A stretch of 9,827 bases of DNA, from NCBI GenBank assembly GCA_028287205.1, contig JAQBQC010000016.1:1-9827 (forward strand). Direction: 5' to 3'. The translations under genes and the position numbers were made by a program. Each line of letters opens with the position of its first letter. The stretch's first letter is position 1. Source of the DNA: Gemmatimonadota bacterium (GTDB lineage Bacteria > Gemmatimonadota > Gemmatimonadetes > Gemmatimonadales > Gemmatimonadaceae). The notes under the pieces were generated by a model. It ran no database searches and was not told where the DNA came from. It was given only the letters and a program-made list of their open reading frames with translations. This document shows positions 1 through 8,101 of the stretch, one piece after another.

Positions 1-1
1 C

Positions 2-478
2 GAGCCCGATCGTCGCCAAGGCGCGCCAATCTGTCGAACGGTATCGCGCGACGGACTCGTACTCGATACGATGCCCCTGGATCAGAGTATCCTCGGATTC
101 AGCAACTCCTGGTACCCATACGCCATAGAGAGTGCGACCAACACGCTACTGGAGCCTGAACTGACGATCCGAGCAATCTCTGCCCCCGCGTTCCTTGCGA
201 CAAAGTGGGAGGCTTTCGCTAGTCGCGGGAATAATGATCCACTCATGAGTCGCGATCTCGAAGACATCGTGATGGTCGTGTCGGGTCGTGAATCAATTGT
301 CGACGAGGTCCAGCTGTGTCGACAGGACGTTCGCTCATTCATTTCAGCCAACGCCGCCGACTTCATGAACGAGGGATGGGCGGAAGAGATTGTTGAGAGC
401 GCAATTCGAGAGGCGAGTCGAATTCCGGAACTTCGCGCGCGCATACTTTCTCGTTTTAACGCACTCGCGAATTCGTAA
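2..478 (+). CDS. AbiEii-like nucleotidyltransferase, 5' end outside window
   Basis: The frame is open from base 2 to the TAA at 476-478 (158 codons), so the gene begins upstream; the ATG at 71 is internal. Seen: a segment reading G-L-V-L-D-T-M-P just before L-G-F-S-N-S-W-Y, then S-A-P-A-F-L-A-T-K-W-E-A-F, R-G-N-N-D and S-R-D-L-E-D-I-V. From memory, this order (a strand with the late acidic residue, then an A-T-K-x-E-A-F helix, then H/R-D-L-E-D) is typical of stand-alone nucleotidyltransferases grouped with the AbiEii/AbiGii toxin superfamily. Members move a nucleotide onto RNA or protein, and many are toxins with a cognate partner. The G-S catalytic loop would lie upstream, outside the window, as would any antitoxin. 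Base composition is lower in G+C than the neighbours (two 60-base lines counted at 50% and 57%), which fits acquired DNA. It ends 12 nt from the convergent permease stop. Family fairly likely; toxin role unproven. Confidence 0.65.
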   Translation, partial: EPDRRQGAPICRTVSRDGLVLDTMPLDQSILGFSNSWYPYAIESATNTLLEPELTIRAISAPAFLATKWEAFASRGNNDPLMSRDLEDIVMVVSGRESIVDEVQLCRQDVRSFISANAADFMNEGWAEEIVESAIREASRIPELRARILSRFNALANS

Positions 479-490
479 GGCTCGTACGCC

Positions 491-1639
491 CTAACGCATT
501 ACGCTGATCGGATCCACCTGCGTCGCGCGCCGCACCGGCCCGAGCAGGGCGATCGATGCGCAGGCGAGCAGCATCAGCGTGGTCGCGAGAAGCGTCACCG
601 GATCGAAGGGCTTCACACCGTAGAGCAGGTTGCGGAGCATGCTTCCCACGAGCACGACTCCGATGACGCCGCCGGCCATGCCGATCCCCATCCATGTCGC
701 GCCCTGGCGCAAAACGAGACCCGCGATCCCCTGAGGGCTCGAGCCCAGCGCGACGCGAACGCCGAACTCGCGCTCACGAGCGGCGCCCATGGCGGCGAAC
801 ATCGCGTACACGCCGACTGATGCGAGCAGCAGCGCGAGCGCGCCGAAGCCCGTCATGAGCACGACCGGAAGCCGGCGTCCCGCGAGCCCGCTCGCGAGGA
901 GCGAGCGCATCGTGACCTCGTCGTGGGTGGCGAGATCCGCGTCGTACGCGGTTGCCGCGCGCTGGACCGGCTTCGCGAGCGTGAGCGGATTTCCATTCGC
1001 CCGAATGATGTAGCTCAGGTTTCCCGTGGGCTCCTGGCGCCTCGACACGTACGTGATCGGCTCCGGCTCCGCACGCGCGGGATCGTTGCGTACATCGCCA
1101 ACAACGCCGACGATGACCTTCCACGGCGAGCTCGCATCGGGGCCCAGCCGAATGCGCGCGCCGAGCGCTCCGCCGCGCGGCCAGTACCGCCGCTCCATCG
1201 CCGTGCTGATCACGACGGAGACAGGCGCATCGGGACGGTCCTCGGCCCCGAAGGTGCGGCCGCTCCGCAGCGGAATGCCGAGCGTGCGAAAATAGTCATC
1301 AGAGACGCTCACGTAGGTGATGAACGGCTGCTGATCGTTGGGCGGCGGCGGCGCACCTTCGATCACGAGGCCGTTGGTGTTCATGCTGGGCGAGGGGAGC
1401 TCGCTTGCACTCGCGATGTTGGCCACGCCGGGAATCACGCGAAGCTGATCCTCGAGTTGCTCGTAATAGCGCGACATGTCCTCAGCCGTGTGGAGCTTGC
1501 CGGGAGACGGCTGCACTCCCACGGTGAGCACCCCGTCGGGATTGAAGCCGAGAGGAGTGCTCGTCATCGCAGCCAGACTGCGCGTGAGAAGTCCCGCTCC
1601 GGTGAGCAGGCTGAGACAGAGCGCGATTTGTCCCGCCAC
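491..1639 (-). CDS. ADOP-type ABC permease, C-terminal half (second MacB/FtsX module)
   Basis: This is the second half of a duplicated FtsX/MacB permease, in the same frame as the upstream half but separated from it by one TGA. Numbering from the GTG at 1639: a membrane helix at about 3-25, a periplasmic MacB_PCD-like domain at about 30-250 (including the V-V-G-D-V-R-N-D segment common in this family), then three helices at about 258-285, 312-335 and 345-368. The FtsX signature E-F-G-V-R-V-A-L-G lies at 291-299 and the usual terminus D-P-I-S-V-M-R at 376-382. The GTG is the only possible start among the 15 codons after the stop, has no Shine-Dalgarno, and would clip the first helix. Independent translation is therefore doubtful, and this may be the tail of a pseudogene or of a readthrough product. 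The TAG stop is at 493-491. No ATPase gene is nearby, as usual for orphan permeases. Confidence 0.75.
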   Translation of the reverse strand: MAGQIALCLSLLTGAGLLTRSLAAMTSTPLGFNPDGVLTVGVQPSPGKLHTAEDMSRYYEQLEDQLRVIPGVANIASASELPSPSMNTNGLVIEGAPPPPNDQQPFITYVSVSDDYFRTLGIPLRSGRTFGAEDRPDAPVSVVISTAMERRYWPRGGALGARIRLGPDASSPWKVIVGVVGDVRNDPARAEPEPITYVSRRQEPTGNLSYIIRANGNPLTLAKPVQRAATAYDADLATHDEVTMRSLLASGLAGRRLPVVLMTGFGALALLLASVGVYAMFAAMGAAREREFGVRVALGSSPQGIAGLVLRQGATWMGIGMAGGVIGVVLVGSMLRNLLYGVKPFDPVTLLATTLMLLACASIALLGPVRRATQVDPISVMR

Positions 1640-1681
1640 GAGCGCACCACGGAGCCGGCGCGAGCGGCGGCTCTCGCTCGT

Positions 1682-1684
1682 TCA
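1682..1684 (-). other. in-frame TGA interrupting the permease
   Basis: On the minus strand the codons read D-E-T-R, TGA, T-S-E-S-R-R-S-R-R-L-R-G-A-L-V-A-G-Q, with no frame change. The first ORF (ending at 1682) and the second (ending at 491) are congruent modulo 3. Intact relatives, as I remember them, carry a short basic linker here, often with glycine after the residue before it. A single G-to-T change (GGA to TGA) would explain the stop. It falls exactly in the linker between the two modules. Nothing nearby suggests selenocysteine use. Confidence 0.85.
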
Positions 1685-3157
1685 GCGCGTCTCGTCGCGA
1701 AGAGTGCTCTGCATGTTCGTGCGGCCCACCGAGAGCGCCGGCACCACGCCGAACGCGAGCCCGGTGCAGAGTGCGAGCAGCATCGTGTACACGAGCGTGC
1801 CCGGATCGAGCGCGAGGTGTGCGTACGATGGCAACGCATTGAGTGCGATCTTGCGCAGTACGGTGAGCCCGAGCAGCGCGAGGAGAATGCCGGCCACTCC
1901 TCCGGCGAGCGCGAGCAGTGTGCTCTCGGTGAGCAGTTGTCGCACCAGCCGTCCGCGCCCTGCGCCCAGGGCGACGCGCACGGCGAACTCCTTGCGCCGC
2001 GAGATCGTGCGGGAGAGGAGTGCGCCCGCGAGATTCGCGCACGTGATGAGAAGCACGAGCCCCGCGCTCGCCATCAGCACGAGCAACGGTGTCCGCGTGT
2101 CGCCGACCATCGCGTCTCGGAGATGTGAGGCGACGAGCTCGAAGGGACCGTCATCTCTCGGGTTTTCGCGCGAGAGATCGTTGGAGATCGCGCGGATCTC
2201 CTGACGCGCCGCCGCGATCGTGACGCCAGGCTTGAGCCGTGCCACGAGCGCGAGGTAGTGTGAGCCGCGAGCGGACACCGGATCGCGCAGCAGCGCGGGG
2301 ATGGACAGGGCGAAGTACACATCGGCATTCCCCGACGGCGCAACAAAATCGCGCGGCAGCACGCCCACAACCTGTCGCGTGATCCCGTTGATGCGGATGG
2401 ACCCGCCCATGATTGCTCGATCGCCGCCGAAGATCCGCTGCCACGCGTTGTGCGAAAGGATGGCGTTCAGCGCAGTGTCGCCCTTCGCATCGTCATCGTT
2501 GAACGTGCGGCCCATGGCGGGATTGACGCCGAGCGTCGCGAAGAAAGCGGGCTGCACCCAGAGGACTCGCACGATGCGCGCACTCCCGTCGCCCTTGTAG
2601 ACGCGGTCCGACGCGTCACCCTGAAAGATCGCGGCGCTCGAGAACGACCGCTGCCGCTCGGCTATATCGTGCGCGGCTCCGGCGCTCAGCCCCCCATGTT
2701 CGGAGCTCCCATTGCGAAAGCGGGCATATACGCGCACGAGGCGATCCGGCTGGCCGTACGGCAGCGCATCGAGCAACACGGACTTCACCACGCCGAACAC
2801 CGCGGCGTTCGCACCGATCCCGAACGCGAGAGTGATGACGGCAAGCAGCGTGAAGAGCTTCGCGCGCGTCGCGGCGCGAAAGCCGAAGCGCAGATCCTGT
2901 TTCAGGTCACCGAGCCAGTCGCGCCGTCGCTCGGCGCGTCTGTCGTCCTGGAGAAGCTCCGTGCACTCGCGCTGGACGCCGCTCACGTCGCCGAAGCGCT
3001 CGAGCGCCGTCGCGCGCGCGGTGGCCGGGTCCATCCCCTGCGCGATGTAGTCGTGGATGCGCTGTTCCAGATGAAATGCGAGCTCGTCGCCGACCTCTGT
3101 CTGAGGTGCCGTCTCGAACGGGAGCTTGCTGTCCGGATGAGAGAATGGATTGCGCAT
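1682..3157 (-). CDS. ADOP-type ABC permease, N-terminal half (first MacB/FtsX module)
   Basis: This is the N-terminal 491 residues of a duplicated orphan permease of the MacB/FtsX superfamily, an inner-membrane protein that normally has about 800-900 residues; with the second half the frame totals 888 codons. Seen: a cytoplasmic prefix at about 20-75 (L-A-F-H-L-E-Q-R, then A-L-E-R-F-G-D), typical of these permeases; a first helix at about 99-126; a periplasmic MacB_PCD-like domain at about 127-350; helices at about 355-384, 408-435 and 453-478; and the FtsX motif [11 protein letters not shown] at 390-400. I chose the ATG at 3157 because it sits 2 nt after the PadR stop (TGA-TC-ATG) and begins the usual prefix; the frame runs 58 codons further upstream but overlaps padR. 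Translational coupling to PadR is likely. The gene stops at an in-frame TGA. The substrate is unknown. Confidence 0.85.
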   Translation of the reverse strand: MRNPFSHPDSKLPFETAPQTEVGDELAFHLEQRIHDYIAQGMDPATARATALERFGDVSGVQRECTELLQDDRRAERRRDWLGDLKQDLRFGFRAATRAKLFTLLAVITLAFGIGANAAVFGVVKSVLLDALPYGQPDRLVRVYARFRNGSSEHGGLSAGAAHDIAERQRSFSSAAIFQGDASDRVYKGDGSARIVRVLWVQPAFFATLGVNPAMGRTFNDDDAKGDTALNAILSHNAWQRIFGGDRAIMGGSIRINGITRQVVGVLPRDFVAPSGNADVYFALSIPALLRDPVSARGSHYLALVARLKPGVTIAAARQEIRAISNDLSRENPRDDGPFELVASHLRDAMVGDTRTPLLVLMASAGLVLLITCANLAGALLSRTISRRKEFAVRVALGAGRGRLVRQLLTESTLLALAGGVAGILLALLGLTVLRKIALNALPSYAHLALDPGTLVYTMLLALCTGLAFGVVPALSVGRTNMQSTLRDETR

Positions 3158-3159
3158 GA

Positions 3160-3513
3160 TCAGCTCGCCCAGCTCGGAGCGGTGACCGTGCCCACGGCCT
3201 GCGTGACCGCCGCGGCGAAGCGCTGCCATCCGCTCGTCTGCTCCTGGAACTGACGCTTCCCCTCGGCCGTGAGATGGTAGTACTTGGCGCGGCGATTGTT
3301 CTCGCTCACGCCCCACACGCCCTTGATCCATCCGCGCCGCGACATGCGATAGAGCGCGGGGTACAGCGAGCCCTCCTCGATGCTCAGCACATCATCGGTG
3401 GCGCTCTCGATCCACTTCGCGACGCCGTAGCCGTGCATCGGTCCCCATGAGAGTGTCTTGAGCACGAGCAGCTCGAGGGTGCCCTGCAGAAGTCCGGAAT
3501 CGTTGCTGAACAT
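3160..3513 (-). CDS. PadR-family transcriptional regulator
   Basis: A 117-residue cytoplasmic repressor-like protein. Seen: [12 protein letters not shown] at 8-19, G-P-M-H-G-Y-G-V at 24-31, [11 protein letters not shown] at 46-56 (recognition helix), R-R-A-K-Y-Y-H-L-T at 74-82 (wing), and a C-terminal amphipathic stretch at 85-108 that should form the dimer helix. This is the compact subfamily-2 PadR layout, and the size is normal. The ATG at 3513 is preferred over the upstream in-frame TTG at 3549 because the family core begins about eight residues later and GAGG lies 4 nt before the ATG. It overlaps no gene and is followed 2 nt later by the permease, the standard PadR-ADOP arrangement. Two inverted repeats 54-97 bases upstream are candidate operators, so autoregulation is plausible. 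The family call is firm; the ligand is unknown. Confidence 0.93.
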   Translation of the reverse strand: MFSNDSGLLQGTLELLVLKTLSWGPMHGYGVAKWIESATDDVLSIEEGSLYPALYRMSRRGWIKGVWGVSENNRRAKYYHLTAEGKRQFQEQTSGWQRFAAAVTQAVGTVTAPSWAS

Positions 3514-3566
3514 GAAGCCTCGGCTGCGCGAAGGGGATACCGTGGGCAAAAGGACTCGCCAAGAGG

Positions 3567-3588
3567 CTCCCTATGCCGATCTAGGGAG
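3567..3588. promoter_or_regulatory. inverted repeat CTCCCTA-N8-TAGGGAG, candidate operator
   Basis: A perfect 7-bp inverted repeat (3567-3573 and 3582-3588) with an 8-base spacer, in the divergent region between padR and the MFS gene. Known PadR operators often follow the geometry ATGT-N8-ACAT; the spacer length matches, though the arm sequence differs. The 7-base direct repeat AGAGGCT (3562-3568 and 3587-3593) brackets it. Assignment to PadR is inference. Confidence 0.5.
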
Positions 3589-3591
3589 AGG

Positions 3592-3609
3592 CTAAGGTCC
3601 TTCCCTTAG
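3592..3609. promoter_or_regulatory. inverted repeat CTAAGG-N6-CCTTAG, second candidate operator
   Basis: A perfect 6-bp inverted repeat (3592-3597 and 3604-3609) whose centre lies 23 bp from the centre of the repeat at 3567-3588. That is about two helical turns, so both would face the same side of the DNA. No run of T follows it, so it is not an intrinsic terminator. It may be a second site for the same dimeric regulator, or a site for the winged helix carried by the MFS protein. Confidence 0.4.
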
Positions 3610-3735
3610 ACGCGCAAGGGGAGTTGGCGCGCGTCGCCGCAGAGAGCGCTTTTGCCTCGGCGCAGGACGTGCACCTCGCTCACCGCCATCTTTCGCGAAG
3701 ATTTCCGTGCACACGAAGGAAAACCACTTGACGCC

Positions 3736-5808
3736 ATGACCGACGCAACCAACGCGGGCACCGCGAACACGACCGCCACGCCCGCCTCGACTCATGTGCG
3801 CGCGGCATTCAGTGGTCTCGTTCTCGTCATGCTCCTCGCAGCGCTCGACTCGACGATCGTGTCGACCGCGCTGCCGACAATCGTCGGAGAGCTCGGCGGG
3901 CTCGAACGGCTCGCGTGGGTGGTCACGGCCTATCTGCTCGCGCAGACGGTCGTGACACCGGTGTACGGGAAGCTGGGCGATCTCTATGGCCGAAAGGGCG
4001 TGCTACAGAGCGCTGTGATCATCTTTCTCATCGGCTCAGCGCTCTGCGGCATCAGCCGGAACATGCCGCAGCTCATCGCCTTCCGCGCGATACAGGGGCT
4101 CGGTGCCGGCGGATTGACGGTCGTCACGCAGGCGGTGGTCGGCGATCTCGTCTCGCCACGCGAGCGCGGCAAGTATCAGGGAATCTTCGGCGCGGTCTTC
4201 GGCGGCGCGAGCATCGCGGGGCCACTCCTCGGCGGATATTTCACGACGCATCTGACATGGCGATGGATCTTCTACATCAACGTTCCGATCGGCATCGTCG
4301 CGCTCATCGTGCTGGCGGCAACGCTCCCGTCGCAAGGCATCCGGACGAAGCGCGCCATCGACTACGCCGGCTCCGCATTGCTCGCGGTGGTGCTCGCCTC
4401 GCTCACGCTGCTCACTGACCTCGGCGGCACGAGCTATTCGTGGTCCTCGCCGACGATGCTCGCGCTCATGGCGACGACGGTCATCGCGCTCGCGCTCTTT
4501 CTGTTCGTCGAGCGCAGAGCCGCCGAGCCGGTGCTGCCGCTCCGCCTGTTCAAGAACCGCACGGTCGCCGTGACCTCTGCAGTCGGATTCATCGTCGGCT
4601 TCGCGCTGTTCGGATCGGTCGTCTACCTGCCGCTCTTTCTGCAGATCGTGAAGGGGGCGTCGCCGACGCAGTCGGGGATGCAGATGCTTCCCCTGATGGG
4701 CGGAATGCTCTTTACGTCGATCCTTTCCGGGCAGCTCATCAGCAGGACGGGGCGCTACAAGATCTTTCCGATCATCGGAACCGCAGTGATGACGCTCGGA
4801 CTTTTTCTGCTCGGCCGCATGTCCGCATCCACCAGTCTCATGGCTGCGTCGGCGATCATGCTGACACTCGGCCTCGGCCTCGGCATGGTGATGCAGGTGC
4901 TCGTCATCGCCGTGCAGAATGCGGTGAGCTACGAGGATCTCGGCGTGGCCACATCGGGCGCGACGCTCTTTCGGCTCATCGGTGGATCGCTCGGCACCGC
5001 CGTGCTGGGTGCCGTGTTCGCGAAGCGTCTCGCGGCGAATCTCGCGGGCGCGCTGCCGAGTGGAGCGGCGGGAATGGAGATGAGTGCTGGTGGAATGTCG
5101 GCGCGCGCATTGGCGACAATGCCGCCCGATGTGCGCGCCGCGTACGCGCTGGCATTCACGCGCTCGCTCGACACGGTCTTCCTCGTGGCGATGGGCATCG
5201 CCGCGGTGGGATTCGTGCTCGTGTGGCTCATGCCGGAGCAGCCGCTGCGCAAGACGGTGGCGGCAGCCGCTGGCGATTCGGGAACGCAATCCGGGGGCAC
5301 GTTCGCCAGACCTCAGGCGTCGGACTCCGCCTCGGAGTTTCTGCGCGGATTGTCGCTGTTGACCAGCAGGGACGTGCAGCGAGAATTCATCGAGGGCATG
5401 GTAGCGCGTGCGGGGCTGTCACTCAGCCCGGTGGCAACGTGGCTGCTGGTGAAGCTCGAGCAGAATACCGCGCTCGATGTGATTGCGCTCGGAGCACGTC
5501 AGCGAGTGCCCGCCGATCAGATGCGAGCGGCGGAAGCCGAGCTGCGCGACGCGGGGCTGATCACGAATCCGAGCAGACGGCGGGGCGATGCGCGCGCGCT
5601 GACGCCGGCGGGATACGACACGCTGAATCGACTGGTGCAGGCGAGGCGCGAGCACATCCAGGACTTCATCGCGGATTGGCCGGCGACCAGGCGCGAAGAC
5701 ACCGCCGCCTTTTTTCGCTCGCTCGCAAAGGAGCTCGTTCCCAACGTCGAGGACGGTGATCGTGCTTCGACGGCCGGCGCAGTGGCGTCGCCCGCGACAT
5801 CGAGCTGA
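3736..5808 (+). CDS. DHA2/EmrB-type MFS drug exporter fused to a C-terminal MarR-like winged helix
   Basis: A 690-residue inner-membrane protein. Residues about 22-500 are a 14-helix proton-coupled MFS exporter. Seen: L-D-S-T-I-V-S-T-A-L-P at 37-47 (motif D1), G-K-L-G-D-L-Y-G-R-K-G at 78-88 (motif A), R-A-I-Q-G-L-G-A-G-G at 117-126 (motif B), G-P-L-L-G-G at 162-167 (motif C) and W-R-W-I-F-Y-I-N-V-P-I-G at 175-186. After a linker (about 505-535), residues about 560-670 look like a MarR winged helix: A-E-L-R-D-A-G-L-I, a basic turn R-R-R-G-D-A-R, then L-T-P-A-G and a long C-terminal helix ending near 668. The usual family length is 470-550 residues, so the extra domain is real. The ATG at 3736 suits the family; its only purine-rich sequence, GAAGGA, is 15 nt away. 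The gene is divergent from padR. Substrate unknown. Confidence 0.9.
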   Translation: MTDATNAGTANTTATPASTHVRAAFSGLVLVMLLAALDSTIVSTALPTIVGELGGLERLAWVVTAYLLAQTVVTPVYGKLGDLYGRKGVLQSAVIIFLIGSALCGISRNMPQLIAFRAIQGLGAGGLTVVTQAVVGDLVSPRERGKYQGIFGAVFGGASIAGPLLGGYFTTHLTWRWIFYINVPIGIVALIVLAATLPSQGIRTKRAIDYAGSALLAVVLASLTLLTDLGGTSYSWSSPTMLALMATTVIALALFLFVERRAAEPVLPLRLFKNRTVAVTSAVGFIVGFALFGSVVYLPLFLQIVKGASPTQSGMQMLPLMGGMLFTSILSGQLISRTGRYKIFPIIGTAVMTLGLFLLGRMSASTSLMAASAIMLTLGLGLGMVMQVLVIAVQNAVSYEDLGVATSGATLFRLIGGSLGTAVLGAVFAKRLAANLAGALPSGAAGMEMSAGGMSARALATMPPDVRAAYALAFTRSLDTVFLVAMGIAAVGFVLVWLMPEQPLRKTVAAAAGDSGTQSGGTFARPQASDSASEFLRGLSLLTSRDVQREFIEGMVARAGLSLSPVATWLLVKLEQNTALDVIALGARQRVPADQMRAAEAELRDAGLITNPSRRRGDARALTPAGYDTLNRLVQARREHIQDFIADWPATRREDTAAFFRSLAKELVPNVEDGDRASTAGAVASPATSS

Positions 5809-5963
5809 GCTCGTGAGTCGTGCGCGCATGCAGCGCGTGGCGCGTGCCGTGCAGGTATCGCCGCCTCCGAGTGTTCGCGCTCCGTCGCAGCAGTGGAGAT
5901 GCTATAACTCGGCGCGGCGGGATGACGCGCAGCTGCGATCGTCCCACGCAGCGATAGAACCTC

Positions 5964-5969
5964 AAGGAG
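5964..5969 (+). promoter_or_regulatory. strong ribosome binding site of the cupin gene
   Basis: AAGGAG lies 7 nt before the ATG at 5977 and fixes that start. A TATAAC box at 5903-5908 is a possible -10 element, but I see no convincing -35 at the right distance. Confidence 0.75.
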
Positions 5970-5976
5970 TGCGACA

Positions 5977-6384
5977 ATGGACATCAAGCGAAGTGGCTCG
6001 CAGCCATCCGGCAGCGGACCGAACGAGTGGTTCACCGGAACCGTCCGGATCGACCCCATGTTCCAGCCGACAGAACCGGCGCGCGCGGCCGGCAATGCCG
6101 TCACCTTCGAGCCCGGTGCTCGCACTGCGTGGCACACTCATCCACTCGGTCAGACGCTGATCGTCACCTTCGGTCGCGGCTGGGTTCAGCGCGAGGGCGG
6201 TCCGATCGAGGAGATCCGTCCCGGAGATGTGGTGTGGTTCGATCCTGGCGAGAAGCACTGGCACGGCGCCTCCCCGATCGCAGCCATGACGCACATCGCC
6301 ATTCAGGAAGCGCTCGATGGCAAAGCCGTAGACTGGATGGAGAAGGTCAGCGACGAACAGTATCGCGCGCCGCGGCTCGGCTAA
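5977..6384 (+). CDS. cupin of the (R)-hydroxynitrile lyase type
   Basis: A 135-residue single-domain cupin that I recognise as very close to the manganese-dependent (R)-selective hydroxynitrile lyases of Granulicella tundricola and Acidobacterium capsulatum, which cleave cyanohydrins to an aldehyde and HCN or run the reverse reaction. Seen: the first cupin motif W-H-T-H-P-L-G-Q at 52-59 and the second P-G-E-K-H-W-H-G at 90-97. These give metal ligands H53, H55, Q59 and H94 at the numbering I recall for the Granulicella enzyme, plus H96, H106 and Q110 in the pocket. Residue 40 is Asn, where I recall Ala in the Granulicella enzyme. The C-terminal block [13 protein letters not shown] is a family hallmark. 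It is soluble with no signal peptide, and starts after a strong ribosome binding site. It lies 60 nt before an aldo/keto reductase, probably in one operon. Many such cupins are annotated only as cupins, and the in vivo substrate is unknown. Confidence 0.9.
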   Translation: MDIKRSGSQPSGSGPNEWFTGTVRIDPMFQPTEPARAAGNAVTFEPGARTAWHTHPLGQTLIVTFGRGWVQREGGPIEEIRPGDVVWFDPGEKHWHGASPIAAMTHIAIQEALDGKAVDWMEKVSDEQYRAPRLG

Positions 6385-6444
6385 GGCTTTTCGTCGCGCC
6401 CACTGATCTGCAAGCTTCCGACAACTCACACACGGCTACCGCAC

Positions 6445-7452
<1,008 letters not shown>

Positions 7453-7693
7453 CGCGTTGCGTCCCGGAAGAAACGCCGCGGCGTGCACGAGCGCGACGAG
7501 CCGAGCGCAGCGCGCGGGAACTGCCGCGGTGCAGGAGCGAAGGCACGAGAGGTGCCGCGAATACTGGCCATCCAGAACATTGGGGCCGGCCGGGTGAGAG
7601 CTCCGCGTCGCGCCATTGCAGCGTGTGTCCGCGTGGAACGGGTCGGGCGTGGGACGCCTCGCATATCTTCCGGCCCGAGTTGCAGGTGATCCA

Positions 7694-8101
7694 ATGCAGA
7701 AGTCTGATGATCGTACCAATGAGAGCGCGCAGGCCGAGCCGTCGAGTGGCGGAGAGCGCACGGACCGCGCGCAGCAGGGCGTCGCGCGCGACGAGTCGCA
7801 GCGACGCGAGAGCGGCGAGCCGGGCGGCGGGCAGGGGCGGGTGGACGTCACGGGTCAGAGCCGTGTGCACCCCCTTTCGGCCGGCGTCGATCCGAACCGC
7901 AATGCCGAGATACGTACGCAAGCCGCGTGGGGGCAGGGAGATCGCGGCCCGGAGGGCGTCAATGATGCCGGCGGATCGGAGCTGACCATGCGCGATGGGC
8001 AGCTGTTGGGCGGTCTCACCGCTGGGCCCAATGGCGAGCCGACGATCGACATCCACGGCAAGGACCGGCCGCCAGAGCAGCCTTCGGCACCATCGCGCTA
8101 A
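7694..8101 (+). CDS. small hydrophilic, probably disordered protein of unknown function
   Basis: A 135-residue protein with no recognisable domain, signal peptide or membrane helix. The first 60 residues are rich in E, R, S, G, Q and D and look disordered. The rest holds more structured-looking blocks: V-T-G-Q-S-R-V-H-P-L-S-A-G, A-W-G-Q-G-D-R-G-P-E-G, S-E-L-T-M-R-D-G-Q-L-L-G-G and P-T-I-D-I-H-G. I have an impression of similar short proteins in Gemmatimonadota genomes with these blocks, but cannot verify it. The ATG at 7694 is chosen because AGGTGA lies 4 nt upstream; the frame itself opens earlier, at 7616, without a ribosome site. Two overlapping frames on either strand are less protein-like. 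Its TAA at 8099-8101 overlaps the stop of the hydrolase stump on the other strand. Base composition matches the neighbours. Function not inferred. Confidence 0.7.
   Translation: MQKSDDRTNESAQAEPSSGGERTDRAQQGVARDESQRRESGEPGGGQGRVDVTGQSRVHPLSAGVDPNRNAEIRTQAAWGQGDRGPEGVNDAGGSELTMRDGQLLGGLTAGPNGEPTIDIHGKDRPPEQPSAPSR

Noticed and set aside
1682..1684. Selenocysteine or programmed readthrough at the permease TGA
   Set aside because: The permease family has no redox site or known selenocysteine, and no stem-loop of the required kind is evident immediately downstream. Mutation or sequencing error is simpler.
923..2128. 401-codon plus-strand open frame antisense to the permease
   Set aside because: Arginine- and histidine-rich with no domain or membrane pattern; the minus strand in the same place encodes clear FtsX/MacB segments. 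A high-GC shadow.
2450..3253. 267-codon plus-strand open frame over the permease start and padR
   Set aside because: Composition is typical of a reverse-strand shadow and it overlaps two well-supported genes.
4036..5289. 417-codon minus-strand open frame within the MFS gene
   Set aside because: Low-complexity R/H/E/D-rich translation without family features; the plus strand carries all MFS motifs.
5801..5813. CGAGCT-G-AGCTCG inverted repeat over the MFS stop codon
   Set aside because: Stem of only five pairs once a minimal loop is allowed, with no T-run; too weak for a terminator.
7473..7484. 12-bp perfect palindrome ACGCCGCGGCGT after the reductase gene
   Set aside because: No loop and no T-run, so not a terminator; short GC palindromes are expected by chance in DNA this GC-rich.
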